NCBI GenBank assembly: GCA_024220505.1
Contig: JAKZZE010000006.1
Coordinates: 806,001-870,000 of the forward strand
Reading direction: 5' to 3'
Length of the DNA: 64,000 bases
Origin: Rhizopus arrhizus
Taxonomy: Eukaryota > Mucoromycota > Mucoromycetes > Mucorales > Rhizopodaceae
The notes below the pieces were generated by a model that worked only from the letters and a program-made list of their open reading frames with translations, was not told the DNA's origin and did no database searches. Both the position numbers and the translations under genes were made by a program. Positions 46,840 to 59,319 of the stretch are shown here, one piece after another. The first letter of the stretch is position 1. Each line of letters opens with the position of its first letter.

Positions 46840-46895
<56 letters not shown>
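46840..46895 (+). repeat. 56-base poly-A tract between two minus-strand genes
   Basis: The longest homopolymer in the window, uninterrupted, in the 316-base spacer 46747-47062. It reads as poly-T upstream of the SANT-like gene on its coding strand and so may act as a nucleosome-excluding promoter tract. Confidence 0.9.
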
Positions 46896-46897
<2 letters not shown>

Positions 46898-47062
46898 GTT
46901 TATCTTTATAGCTGTACAAAACTATGGATGAGATGAGATGCTATCAAACTAAAAAGAGCAAATGATTTTTAAAATGTTTTAATTTTTCGTAAAGTGAGAG
47001 ATGATAAATAGAAAAAGGGGAGTTTTTTTTTTTATAAAATATTTACACAATTAAAGAGTTGC

Positions 47063-48886
47063 TTAAAAGAGAGGGTCTAGTAAGTGAGAAGTAGTAGGTA
47101 AATCTTCTTTTTCTGACTCTGGGCTTGAAGTTGGTGACATAAATGAATCATAACATCTGATGCCCATATTCGTATCATTATCAAGCAACAAAAACGTATC
47201 ATTCACAGGTGGTAACATAAAAGAATCAAAAACATCTGCAAAGCCAAATATATCTGCTGTCACAGGCGGGCTGGGTGTACAAGCGACACTGCTACTACTG
47301 CTGCTACTTGTATTACAAGATTCATCAAATGGAGAAAAATGAGTATCGACACACATTGTATCATCATAAGAAGGTGAAATCATTGGATCTTGATCTACTT
47401 GTCTAGACAAGTTGGTTAAACCCATTTTACAGTTACTTGCTGCTTCATCGTCCAGCGAGAAACAATCACTAAATTCAAGTGCTGTTGAATTCTTGTTCTT
47501 TTTGTTCTTTTTGTTCATCTTCTTTTCTACACTCTCTGACTTATCAAATGAGGGCGCTGAACGACATGATTGCCTACGTGGCTGAAGTGAGGGCATAAAC
47601 TTGGATCGATAAACATCTAAAGCTCTTTGAAGTAGATTTTTCTTTCCAACCAAAATTTTAGGATTTAGGTAAGCCTATTTGTGTGTAAGTTAACTGATGT
47701 AAGTATATATGCCCTCCTCTTGCACACACTTTACCAATCTCCAGCTTAATTCATTTAGTATATTGTCTTGTACCCATCTTTGACGTCCTCCAATATAGAG
47801 ATCAGGATCAGCGTGAATTGCACGAGGAAAAGGGCAATTTTGTATACGAAATTCAACTGGGATTTCATCCAAGGAAATCGTTTCTATACCAATTTTAATT
47901 CTGTAACGTGCATGGTTCATCACATCATCAATCGCGATTGTTTTGGGTTGATGAGAAGATTTAACAATAGCAGCTTCTAAAGTCTGTGGAGGGCGAATAG
48001 TTGAAAAAGTCATAGCTGTAGTAGTACTGTGAACAGATTGATTCTCTTCATCCTCTTCCCTATTCTTTCGTTTACGAAGCGTACCATTCAATAATTTTTC
48101 TTGACGAGCTACACGTCTTGATCGCATACTTGGGTATCGATTCCGATATGAATCGACCGCTCTTTGGATCAATCCGCGTTTACCTGCAATTTCTTCCTTA
48201 TTCAGCCATGCCAGCTTCCAACCTAAATCATTGCATTCGGTCTCATAAGCCCATCGATTACCTTTGTAAGTTTCCTTTGGAAGATTTGCTCGAGGATAAA
48301 CCTACACAAAATGTTTTAGAAAAAAGTATTATCTTTAAAAAATCAAAACACATACGCAGTTTTCAGCTTTAAATTTTTCATCCACTTCATTTAGTTGAAC
48401 ATTTTGGATATCAGTTCTAATCGAATATCGCTTCAACGTACGGTTATGAGAATAAACAAAGGAGACCCATTCGATACCATTCTTTATTTCAGCCACAGGA
48501 TCGTTGTTATTATTATTGTTTGTCGTGGTTGTTATTTTTGTTGAAATTGAACCATTATTATCATTAATAGTAGTAGTAGTGGGAGTAATAATATCAGATG
48601 TGGTTTGAGTTGAATTATTGGTTGAAGAAACTAAAGAGTTTGCCTTGGATTGTAACGCGGCAGAAACCATAGCAGCAGCTAAGGCATTTGCGATAGCAGA
48701 GGCATTATTTGTATTCTTTTCTTCCTTTGGATGCGCTCTATCCATTTTTCGACGCTTGACACGGTCAATAGTAGATTCGATCATGATGATTTGTTCAGCT
48801 GTTAATGATTCCAAGACAGATTCAGCCTTTAATGGAGATTGGATGATATCTCTAAGTAAAAGAGTAGTGGGTGATGTAGTAGTCAT
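47063..48886 (-). CDS. Fungal regulator-like protein with duplicated DUF8032-type domain, 569 aa
   Basis: Exons 47063-47674, 47735-48301 and 48356-48886, all phase 0. Residues about 1-130 have short helices and Thr/Asn-rich runs (ITTTTNNNNNNDPVAEI). The first domain, about 137-240, has EWVSFVYSHNRTLKRYSIRT, CVYPRANLPKETYKGNRWAY, GWKLAWLNKEEIAGKRGLIQ and RAVDSYRNRYPSMRSRR. A second copy, about 285-390, reads YRIKIGIETISLDEIPVEF, CPFPRAIHADPDLYIGGRQR, SWRLAYLNPKILVGKKNLLQ and RALDVYRSKFMPSLQPRR. I recall the first pattern as a fungal domain of unknown function (DUF8032), named from memory. The tail is acidic and Ser-rich, like an activation domain. The donor at 47734 (GTAAAG) was chosen because it recreates the WRLAYLN repeat. 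Confidence 0.75.
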
Positions 48887-50099
48887 GTAATAAGCAATAG
48901 TAAAAAAATAAAAAAAATAAAAAAGAAGGGAGGATGTGAATAGATAAAATTAGTTAAATTAAAAAGACAAGATACTGAATCAATGAATATCAATTATCTC
49001 GTTTACAAGGTATAATTGTATCATAAAAATGTATAAATCCAAATTATTATTTTGTTTTGTTCTCAGTGAAAATGATGAGAGAGCGCACAGTACAGAGAAT
49101 AATCTCTATTATAAAAAGAATCAACAAAAGATGTTAAAAATTTTTAAGCTTTCATATTACAATTAACCAAAAAAAATCTGACCTTTAATTACTGAACTGG
49201 TAACGGAGATTAAATATAAGAATCAAAAAGATTTTTTGGTGAATGACGATATGTGTAACGATAAATTGATATAGAAATAAATATCAGAAGTATATAACAT
49301 TGTGTTTCACTTTTTAATCAAATATGAAAAGTTCGATGCTTTACAAATCAATTAACTCTAAAATCGAGGTGTTTTAAGCTAATTTTTACATGTTTATTCT
49401 TACAAAGCAATTATTCTTATTTGTTTAAAACGAAAACTTTAGTGTTCCGATGCTTCCGTGAATGGCCGATAAAATTAAGCAAGATTCATAAAAAAACGTT
49501 TTGAACTTGCAGTAATTTTTTGCCATTATTCCCAGGGAACCATCCAATTACAGCTATAAAAAAAAATACTAAAAAGTTATTTAAAATCAAGAGCATCTGA
49601 ACCTAATGTAGAAATATTGTAACCACTTTAGTTCCCCGCAATTGAACCCGTCTTTATCTTTGGAGAAACGCTGTACACAAAATATAAAGGATACGTGGAG
49701 AAAAAAAATCGGACGATAATTTTCCCCATATACTTATTTTTATATAACAGTGTTGACGGTCTCAAGTGAGGGGCTTAAATCTTTATAGCGGACATTAAAC
49801 ATTCAATTTTCGTGTTTGAGCATACTCAAAAAATCCAGTTTGCGGCACTCAAATCTTAATGGATTTATGGAATCCAAATAGCAAATTTTCATTGCCTGGA
49901 TAGCATTTCAATATTACTCATTCTTTTTAATGTTATTTTGAACATGAATAATAAGACGCGGATATTTTATATTGAAGACATTCAAGGTGAAATCACCACA
50001 TAACATGGTGATGAAGCCATGGACTACATCATTGAAGATGTCTAATTGAATTTCATTCTAAAGACGAAAATCTAGATAGCAAAATGATAATTGTAGCTG

Positions 50100-51150
50100 A
50101 AAAAGTAGAAATATTGCTGGCTAAAAGATTAAGTGTAGACAATACCTATAATGTCTATACGGACAATCAGAAAACTTTTTTATATTACTAGAAAATTAAG
50201 CTTTTTTTTTTTTTTCAGCTGCTAGATCAGAAAGAATGGCTAGTGCTACTAATCGAACCGTCCAAACTTGGACAAAGAGAATCAAAATGGAACATCATTG
50301 GAATATTTATGAGGAGCAAGCTAATTTGGTTAACCGTTCTCAAAATCAATTTCTAGAGAAACATAAATTACACCTTTTAGAGTTTTTCGATGGTAAACTA
50401 TATACAACAACTAAGGAGGCGTTAGATAGCTCAATAAGAGCATTCGAGTGTGTCATTTTGAAGAGAACTACAATGAACACTTCATCCTAAACAACTGCAA
50501 TCTTTCAATTAAAAGGCCTGTTTGTCATCCTGCTGCTTAAAATGGTGAAACATGTATTAACAGCAAATATGAATAGATTTTAAAATGGAGAACAAGAGAC
50601 ATGGATTACATTAAAAATTACGTTTTATTGATGAATTTACATTTGATATAAGCATAAGAGCGTATTTCGGTCGCTCTACTCATGGTTCACTCACTATGAC
50701 TCTCACACCCGCCTCCTTTTAAAGTCGCTGGAAAAAAACTTTTTGAGTAAAAAAAAAGATACAAAAAGAACAGGTACTACAACTGGATTTTATTAAAAGT
50801 TTCCAAAAGAAACGTTGAATCAATCTGATAAGAGCTCTAAAATGAAAGGTTTCCACTTTATAATGGATAACGTACAAATCCATGCTCATAAAGAAACCGA
50901 CAACTTGATTATCAATAGGGGTTATTGATGCATTTACCTCCTCCCTTATTCACCTGGATTAAACCCTATAGGGCAATTTTAGTCAATTGTCAAAAACAGT
51001 ATGAAATGCAATAAATTGGATCATAAGGAAAACTTATATATCAGAATTTTTAAGGAGCACAACAATGTGCCTGAATATGTTTTAAGATTTTTAGCGCTTG
51101 ATAAATTGCATTCAGTAATTTTCTTCAGCCTAATTAAAACCGAAATATTT
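50100..51150 (+). pseudogene. Decayed Tc1/mariner transposase
   Basis: The N-terminal part is the longest open piece, 50236-50490: NRTVQTWTKRIKMEHHWNIY and HKLHLLEFFDGKLYTTTKEA. Later broken frames give FIDEFTFDISIRAYFGRS (first Asp, near 50620-50680), FHFIMDNVQIHAHKE (second Asp, near 50850-50890) and LPYSPGLNPIGQF (near 50945-50980), where the third acidic residue of LNPIE has become Gly. KNSMKCNKLDHKENLYIRIF follows. Multiple stops disable it. Confidence 0.8.
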
Positions 51151-51936
51151 TGGGGGTTTTTTGTCAGTATGCATTAATTGTTTTTTTAATTGAAGGCAAC
51201 AGTATATTATCCATATAATTATGGCAAGTTAATATTAGTTTTTACTTCTTGTTTTATCCCTTCAGAACTTGCAAAAGTTTGAAAATATATTTGAGCGTAC
51301 AGACTCTAACAGTGGCAAGAATATACTAAAATTTTCTTGATGACTATAAAGAAAGAAAAAACTATTATATATTTCTATAATTTTTGTTTCTATTATGTAA
51401 TATCTTTTTCTCTGTACACAATGATTGACTCGTCATTAAAAACAAAGATTTCTGGGCAAATACAACTTTTTTTTTTACAATGCTTACATTTGAAATGCAA
51501 TTTTCCGAAAGTATTAAACATTGATGCAGATTTCAATAATATAAACCTTGGTTTATCAGTATAATATTTGGTTTACCATTGAGAACTTTAGCCTGGAAAT
51601 AAAATTTCATTGTAAACATTATTGCAGCAATTTAATGTCGTTTTTATGTAGCCATTATAACGCAAAAGAGAGAGACATGGTCCGACGACTTATATTGCTA
51701 TATATACACACGAATTGCTTGCTAGTACAATTATCGCACTACTCTTCTTTTTAAACTTATTCAAGCTTCATCATCATGCTCCTGTCTCTGTTTGAGAGTA
51801 AGATGATGTTATAAAGTATACCATGAACAGCTTATAGACTTACAATACTTTTAATATATCTATTTTCAAAATAAAACAACATGTAAACAAACAGTAATAA
51901 AATAAAAAAATTCTTGGAATAAGAGAAGGAGCGTTA

Positions 51937-52593
51937 TTATGTGAAAAGGATAGTAAGGATGTCCAAGTTGTCATTATTGAGAGGTATGTTTGGCTTAACC
52001 GAGCTCAGAGCAGCATTATAGCAAGCAAATACTTTCGGCGTCTGGTCAATTGCCTCCTTCAAGCACACTTCTGGGTAAGAACCATTGATTTCAGTCATTC
52101 ATGCCCTGATTTGACTAGATCAGTAACGAGGATTAGACATTCAAAACAAATGACGAACTTGAATTAGGATGATAAAAATACAAGACTTGATCACTTTTGT
52201 ATTGATTTGCTTGTTCAAGTATCTTTTTGTGTTGAGGTAAACACCGACAGTGTTGTTCTTCAATTTGTTCGTATCGCCTTTACCGAAATCATCAGCAAAT
52301 GCAATCTATATAACGGTTACTATGCCGCGGCTGCCAACAGTGTCCATAACACTGACGCACATACGACCTTTTGTTCCTTTGGCTTTAATTTCAATCCCAG
52401 TAATACATTGATTATGTATATGGGACATCTCGATTGCAAGCTTATCATTCAAGGCTGATGCAATCATTTAATCGTAAGAACAAGTTTGTACCATTAAGGC
52501 ATCGCCAGCCAATGTACTATTCCTTTCACAGTATGTCATTACGATGAGATTAAGAGAAACACATAACACAGGATCTCCTAAATTATCTACCAT
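51937..52593 (-). pseudogene. Decayed 219-codon reading frame of unknown family
   Basis: A single minus-strand frame from ATG at 52593 to TAA at 51937 interrupted by only five stop codons (TAA, TAG and three TGA), with no frame change. Segments read MVDNLGDPVLCVSLNLIVMT, NDKLAIEMSHIHNQCITGIE, GRMCVSVMDTVGSRGIVTVI and NAALSSVKPNIPLNNDNLDI. Random DNA this AT-rich should have far more stops, so this is probably a dead gene. The family is not recognised; a cellular or mobile-element origin are both possible. Confidence 0.5.
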
Positions 52594-52759
52594 TTGTAAC
52601 TATAGTTTATCAAATGAAATTTCTCATTTTGCCGTATTACGATTAGTTCTTTTATATTTGCTGTACCACAAACGAACTTAATCGGACACCAAAGACAATC
52701 ATGCAGTTTCAGTTTCCGACCAAGTTGTCATACAGTTTAACAACAATAAGATGGCTCTA

Positions 52760-52782
52760 CAAAAAAAAAAAAAAAAAAAAAA
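52760..52782 (+). repeat. A-run of about 23 bases
   Basis: Near-pure A within the repeat island, upstream (on the minus strand) of the decayed frame at 51937-52593. Confidence 0.75.
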
Positions 52783-55679
52783 GGTACCTTTTATTTTTAA
52801 AAAAAAATCCTTTATACATTCTTCATAAAGCTCACGTAAAATTTTTCCCTTTATTTTTTTTTAAAGAATATATGAGAATGAAATGTTACTGTATGAAGAA
52901 AGCTCTAGTCAATACGATCTGTAGTATATGATTTAATTAATACTTTAACGTACTACCAACGAACCCGTACCTTGTTTGAACAGATTGAGGCTATGAATAG
53001 GCTCGTAGAGATATGTAGTGTAACCACTTTGAATGGTTATCTAGAACGAAATAGATTTTCTGCATCTTACTAGGATAGATACCTTGAAAGAAATAAGACT
53101 TAGAATACCTAATTCTTAAAATGCTATACACTATTTTTCTTTCTCATAATAGAAATCACGATTTTAGAAGCTCACCATATTTAATGTTACTCCATCCACT
53201 TGTCTGTGAAAAGGCAATTAAAAAGTTATAGAAAAATTACAAGCATAATTCCTTTCGTATTTTTAAAATATAAAAATTTTATTTTTTCATCTAGATGCAA
53301 TATTAACATAAATATAAATGCTTTTTGCACATCTAACGAGATAATGTGCATCATACACATTCTGCAAAAATGGAATTTCATCAGCTTTTCATTTTCCATT
53401 TCGAGCAATTGCATAGATTTTTTTATAGTATAAAATTCTTACTGAAATGGCTAAACCAAATTTTAAGCTATTTTAGCATTTCCCTCTGCTCACTATAATG
53501 CTTATTTTGAAGTTAGTATTTCCAAAACCCATTCAAGTGTGTTTGAAAATTTTGCTGAAGAGAGTTAGTGCATTTATAAATTTACAAGACATAATATATG
53601 TCTATATGTTAATCTATTTTTTTTTTCCTTTACGCGCCCAAAATGACTAAAAGCACATCTATGTAGCAAATACAATGAAATATATGTTCAATTTGTGTTG
53701 TTAAACTAACTTGTTATTAAGGTTGTGCATTCTTAACTATAAGCAGAACTGTGCACTTCCTGGTTTTTTATTAAAGTAAATTATAGTTACTCAAGCAGAT
53801 AAAACGTGCTGTTGGAATTCAAAAGAATGATTAGTGATTAGTGATACTTGTAATTCAGTAGGTATGCGGTTCCCTTTATATGCTAAGGTAGTTGTAGAAA
53901 ATTAATTTTATAATTTTTTTTTGTTTACAGATGCCTAGCAACAAAAAACATAATTGGATTCTGTAATAAAATGTTTCATTGTAAATATATAATTTTGAAG
54001 TTGAATAGGCATCAATTCCTAATTTAGTCAAGTAAACAATTTTTTAAAATGAAAAAATTCCTATAGGGCCCAAAAACACCTCCACAAACAAGGATGATAG
54101 AATAGCAATCACTGATTTTACTTGTCATTTAGGTACACTCGTTGTTCAATATTATAAGTGCTTTAAATTTAATAGAAAATCAGGATACTGTACAATAGTA
54201 TTAATGAATGGAATATTAAATTTATCAGATCATAAATATAGCTCTTAGATGATAAAATCCGATGTCCAACCACAAAGAAAATTGACAATATATTCCATAT
54301 TGACTGCATATGCTGCTTTTAAATTTAAGTTTTCCAAATTTATTTGAAAAATTGAAGTAATATAACTTTCTTAGTATGAAAACCTGTCATTTTCTATGAC
54401 GATTACATATAAAGACATTTTGGATAAGCTTTAAGATCATAACTGAGGAATTTGTGATACTACAACAGCTTTAATGGCTTAAAGTTAGTTATTGGTTGGG
54501 TTATTTGAGGGTAACAATGTTGAAGCAACCCACCTTCATGCTCCTGATTTTCTTATTATACTATTTATTTTAGGAACGTTTTCATCCAATGAAAACAGTC
54601 TTATTTGTAAGTTTTGAATGAAAAAATCATCAATCAAATCGCAATAAGACAGATAGATATTTGTACAATTTTAAAGTACGAAGGATTAGATAAAAGTGTC
54701 TACATTTAGCAAAAAATCGATAATTTTTTACGAAGGATAATAGAAAAGTCTTAAAAATCAAGAATTAAAAACACTTTCCAGCCTTAGTTTTACCCACATG
54801 TCCCCTGTACAAGGGTATCACGGATATTTATGAACTCTGTTATGATGTTTGATAACAATTGTTGGTATTACAATCTAGAGTACTCTAATACTGTATTCTA
54901 AAGCAATTGGAAAGAAATGGCGAAAATATTTTTTTATCACAGTATATTGCCTTCATCTGGTTTAATCGTTGTCACTTTTATTAGACAGACGCCTTCGTAG
55001 CATAGAAATAAGAGCATTTGAAAAATTAAAATAAGTAATGAAAATACTAATAGGCATAAATCCGAAACATGCGTTTTTCTTTGGTAGCATTAAAGCAAAA
55101 TGAAATTTATATAATGTAAGTTCAGAAGCGCCTTATCAAATAGTAGAGAATTTACTTAAGGCTTTGAAGAAGCTATCAAAATATAGCGAAATGAAAGACA
55201 GAAAAAAACCTTTTAAAGAATATATCATGCAGATTGCTAATTTAAAGTTGACAAAAGATACTATATAATGATATTTGCTTATGATTTTACACTAAAACAT
55301 CTTTTTTTTCGAATTTTTTTTTTGAAGATTAATCTGAAAAAAGAAGTTTTAGAAAGCAATTATAGTGTAAAGATTGACCTAAAAATGAAACTATTTGTCA
55401 TAAATCGAATATTCAACTCTGCTGGATTGGTTGAACTTCTGAAACCGTAAAGAATACAGATGTAGTGTTTTTTCGAAATATTCTGCTCTTTTAAAATAAA
55501 CTTTCGTTCATATTGCAGAAGCAAATTCGCTTTTTCTTTTTAGAATTAATTCGCTTGGTTTTTGCTTTATAAAAGTTTATCTAAACAAATTCTTAAAATT
55601 TAGATAATGAACAGTAAAATATTATGATGATAGGAATGATACTGAAGATAAATACAATGATTTACATGGTATATGTGCT

Positions 55680-56400
55680 TCATTTCAACACAAATAGGTT
55701 GCGATATTGACGTACAGCGATGAGAATTTATTTAGGTTGCACCTTTTAGACGCTAAGGAAGGGAATATGGAAGATATTATCAAGGATGATTTCTCTAAAG
55801 ATGGATGCGGATATTCTTGGCTTAATATGAAAAAGACTTTTTGCTAGCAGAAATTTCCAATCTTTCAAGCAAAGAGTCACCTACAAGGCATATACTGGTC
55901 AATTGATTGCGGAATTCATCAACTTGTAAATTGTGGGATTTTCAAAGAAAAATTTCTAAAAAACGCAAATTAAGCAGATAAAGGCCTTCATTGTTATCAA
56001 AGATACAGAAAGGTGCAGCAGTACCATCTTCCGGAAACTACTAGCGATAAAAAAATGTTAACATTAACCTAAGCTAATTGTTGAGTATATAAAGTATCTT
56101 TTGAAGTATAACATTACCTTGAATATCTATCAAACGTAATAAATCCGTTGGATAAGCATGAAGTGAAAGGTCATTACCTAGTGATACATAATACACCTAT
56201 TTATATTTCTGTAGTCATAAAGGACCCTATTGAAGTAAAAGATACAAATACGTATACCTTCCATTTTTTTCTCTCTTTATGAACCCTATTCAAGTGCTTT
56301 GGTCAAGATGAAGTCTGGCACTAAAAGTCATGCGCTCAAAACAAGTAATGCACCAACAGAAACAGTGTTGTCACCTATAATAAAATTAAAGCGACCTGAT
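55680..56400 (+). pseudogene. Strongly decayed transposase-like sequence
   Basis: Broken plus-strand frames read KEGNMEDIIKDDFSKDGCGY (about 55750), GHYLVIHNTPIYISVVIKD (about 56170-56225; compare GHYLVMDNAPIHTS of Tc1 relatives, with the catalytic Asp replaced by His) and LVKMKSGTKSHALKTSNAPT (about 56300). The order fits a Tc1/mariner transposase, but the remains are weak. Confidence 0.45.
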
Positions 56401-57427
56401 TTCTATGGTTAGATCAGATACTCTTGGAATTTCTTTGAATATTGCAAAGATAAAGAAACCAACCTTTAAGAGTCGTTATCAATAATGAGGGAATCAATAT
56501 TCTTAGTCTGAGTAAAAATTCATTAACAATGAGTGAATTATTTCGAAAAAACTAACGGCATCCGCCTTGACCTGAGAATCATAAATTACAACTACAGAAA
56601 AAATGAAGACAAAGTATATGCAACTGTTACCAAATCCTCAAGCGCTTTACCTGAAAGCAGTTGTTTTAAAGATAAACCAAAGCTGCTTTATATAGTCAAA
56701 TAAATCATCAGACTGAAACAACTATGAAATATGGCAAAAGATAAAACCAAATATAACGATTCCTTTTGCACCATCATGAATTTAGAAATGGACATTGATA
56801 ATTTGAAAATGATAATCCTGGTCTATTATACAGTAACAAAGCTAAAAGCATAAACACCCTCCCACTTTTACAGAATTGAATGAAGGTTTTTACTGAAGCT
56901 TTTCGTAGTTTAAAGTATTTGAATGCAAGAAAGCGAACTACGCTTTATTGCTTGCTTAATAATTATTTTTAATATAGAACTTATTGATTAAAGTAAACAA
57001 ATCCAATAATATTGTATTTTTTTTTTTTAAATAGTAATGTACTTGGCGTTAAAACTATGTATTCATAAATAGATATTTCTCTTATGTTAATACATTTGAA
57101 GAGCGAACAAAGTCCATAAGATATGGAATGAAAGACCGTCATAAAATAAAAGCGTAATACTCTCAAATAAATAGCCTTTTACTACCATAAAATAAATACT
57201 TAAAAGCCTGCTCTTTAATATTTTTGATTAGCAAAGGATTTTAGCTTGTTTTATTTGTATAATATTTTATCATCCTATTTATCCCATGTTGTATAAGATA
57301 ATTGTCATCTACATTTGCGTACTAGAATCAATTGTATAGAATGAAGCTCCGATTGTTTTTGGCCATGACACATTTTGGCAATTTTCTCATTTCTTTTTTC
57401 TTGAAGTCCCCTTATTTCATTTTATTC

Positions 57428-59266
57428 ATGAGTCAAGGCAGTAGTACATCAGCAAGCCCAATATACAGTAAAGCAAATACCCCACCTCAAAAGTCGCCCC
57501 ATCCATCCGATTCGTTTCAACGAGAGAGAATTCAACGACATTACGCATCCCCTGAGGAAAGCGATGATCCGATTCCGATATTCACTACTCCTACCAACAT
57601 GTACATAAGAGAAGAGCTAAACCCTCGTCCAAGATTTACTTCACCTCGGCCTAGAAACTCATATACAGCTCATCGCAGCCAGTTTGATCCACTTGCAAAT
57701 AAATATCAAACTAATAACCATATACCACAAAAAACGTAAGTTTCATTATCTATAAAACATATTCCTTTATCTTGAGAACTTTGTTATTTGTAGTAATACA
57801 TTTCCTAAAGATTTTGATATCAATGGAAGCTCAAAAGCTACGGTAATAATAGCAACGATATAAAAAACATACATTAACAATGAAAAACATGTAGTCTTCA
57901 TCAACTGGAGACAAGTTGAACAAAGATATTCCAAAGACTGGGAAAACATTTGTAAATTCCGCTGTAAGCAAGAAATAGAAAGCGTTATTTTATACAACTA
58001 ATCGCATATTCTATAGCAAGCATCACAGAAAGACGAAATACTAGCACAACTAGTAGACATGGGATTTAATTTAAAAGATGCTGGAATAGCACTTGCGGCA
58101 ACAAATAGTACCAATTTACAAGATGTTCTTGATTTTCTTATCCAAAACACAAACTCTAATGATCAGCAAGTACCTGAGGCAGCAGATTCCTCAGATGATG
58201 AAGATCCAAGCATTGAAAGAGCTAAAGAAGAAGCGTGGAGATGTGAACAGGAAGAACGCAGAAAGGAATATTTAGATCAACTCAAGAAAGTGAATACAGA
58301 AAAGGAAAGAAAACAAGGCAATTTCTATTTTAATCAAGGAAAATTTACAGATGCTGAGAAATCGTATTCAATTGCCATATCTTCTTTACCAGCTGATCAT
58401 AAAGACCTTGTCCTTTTGTATAATAACCGTGCAGCCGCGCGTCTAAAACTCGGTCATTTTGTAGCCTGTTTGGATGATTGTTCATTGGCGATTGGGTTAG
58501 CAAGTAAAAACACAGAGCTCAAGGCAGATTTGACTGAAGGTGTGAGCTCTTGGAAGTCTCAATGGCTGAAAGCGTTGCACAGAAAAGCGTGCGCCTTAGA
58601 AGGTTTGAAGATGTATGAAATCGCTATTCAAGTTTATGAAGACTATGCACGTCTAGATGGTGTACGAAATTCAATTGTTACTCAGGGTATCTTGAGATGT
58701 CAGCAGGCTGCACAACCTCAGCAACAACAGTCAACAAACGGGCCTGCTTGGAAGGCGTCAAAGGATACGACGACAGCATTTCCCGATATCGACTTTAGTA
58801 TTTTTGTTCCAAAGAAATCAAATGTTAACATGGATGAAATCAATGCAAGCAAGGCAGTAAGAGAAATGCGAGAAAGAGAAAAAAAGAAGGAAGCGGAAGA
58901 CGCAGAACGTTTAGAAAAAGAAGACAAGGTGAATGCTCACCTTATGGCCTGGAAATCTGGAAAAGAAAAAAATTTGAGAGCTTTATTGAGCTCACTAGAA
59001 CAGATATTATGGACGGGTATTGAATGGAAAGGGGTGACAATGACTGAATTGTTAGAGCCAAGAAAATGCAAAATAACTTATATGAAAGCTATTGCAAAAG
59101 TACATCCTGACAAGGTAATAATAATAAAAAAATTGGCTTATTTTAATTTAAATTCCTCCTTTAGCTTTCTTCAAAAGCAACAGTTGAACAACGTTTACTT
59201 GCTAGTGGTATATTTACTACTTTAAACCAAGCATGGGATACCTTTAGAACTGAAAATAATTTATAG
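57428..59266 (+). CDS. SWA2: Auxilin-like clathrin-uncoating cofactor (UBA-TPR-J domain)
   Basis: Exons 57428-57735, 57794-57842, 57895-57963, 58017-59114 and 59165-59266 encode 541 residues. I start at MSQGSSTSASPIYSK because the earlier in-frame ATG adds a hydrophobic leader-like stretch out of keeping with the family. A disordered N-terminus is followed by a UBA domain (DEILAQLVDMGFNLKDAGIA, about 145-185), three TPR motifs (GNFYFNQGKFTDAEKSYSIA, LYNNRAAARLKLGHFVACLD, KALHRKACALEGLKMYEIAI) and a C-terminal J domain with YMKAIAKVHPDKLSS, whose HPD stimulates Hsp70. This UBA-TPR-J layout is that of yeast Swa2/Aux1, which strips clathrin from vesicles with Ssa Hsp70. The final intron falls right after HPDK and its join restores the J-domain helix TLNQAWDTFRTENNL. 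Confidence 0.93.
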
Positions 59267-59319
59267 AAATTATAAAACGCCTTTTTTTTTTTTCATTATT
59301 TATTTATTTTTTTTTCTAC

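Larger units (their letters stand above)
48887..57427. other. 8.5-kb repeat island
   Basis: No intact gene is visible between the regulator-like gene and SWA2. It holds two recognisable transposase relics (about 50100-51150 and 55680-56400), a decayed 219-codon frame (51937-52593), and much AT-rich DNA whose frames are broken every 10-30 codons. A 60-codon frame at 55268-55450 and the sequences around 54050-54260 look like decayed protein-coding DNA but cannot be assigned. Confidence 0.6.
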
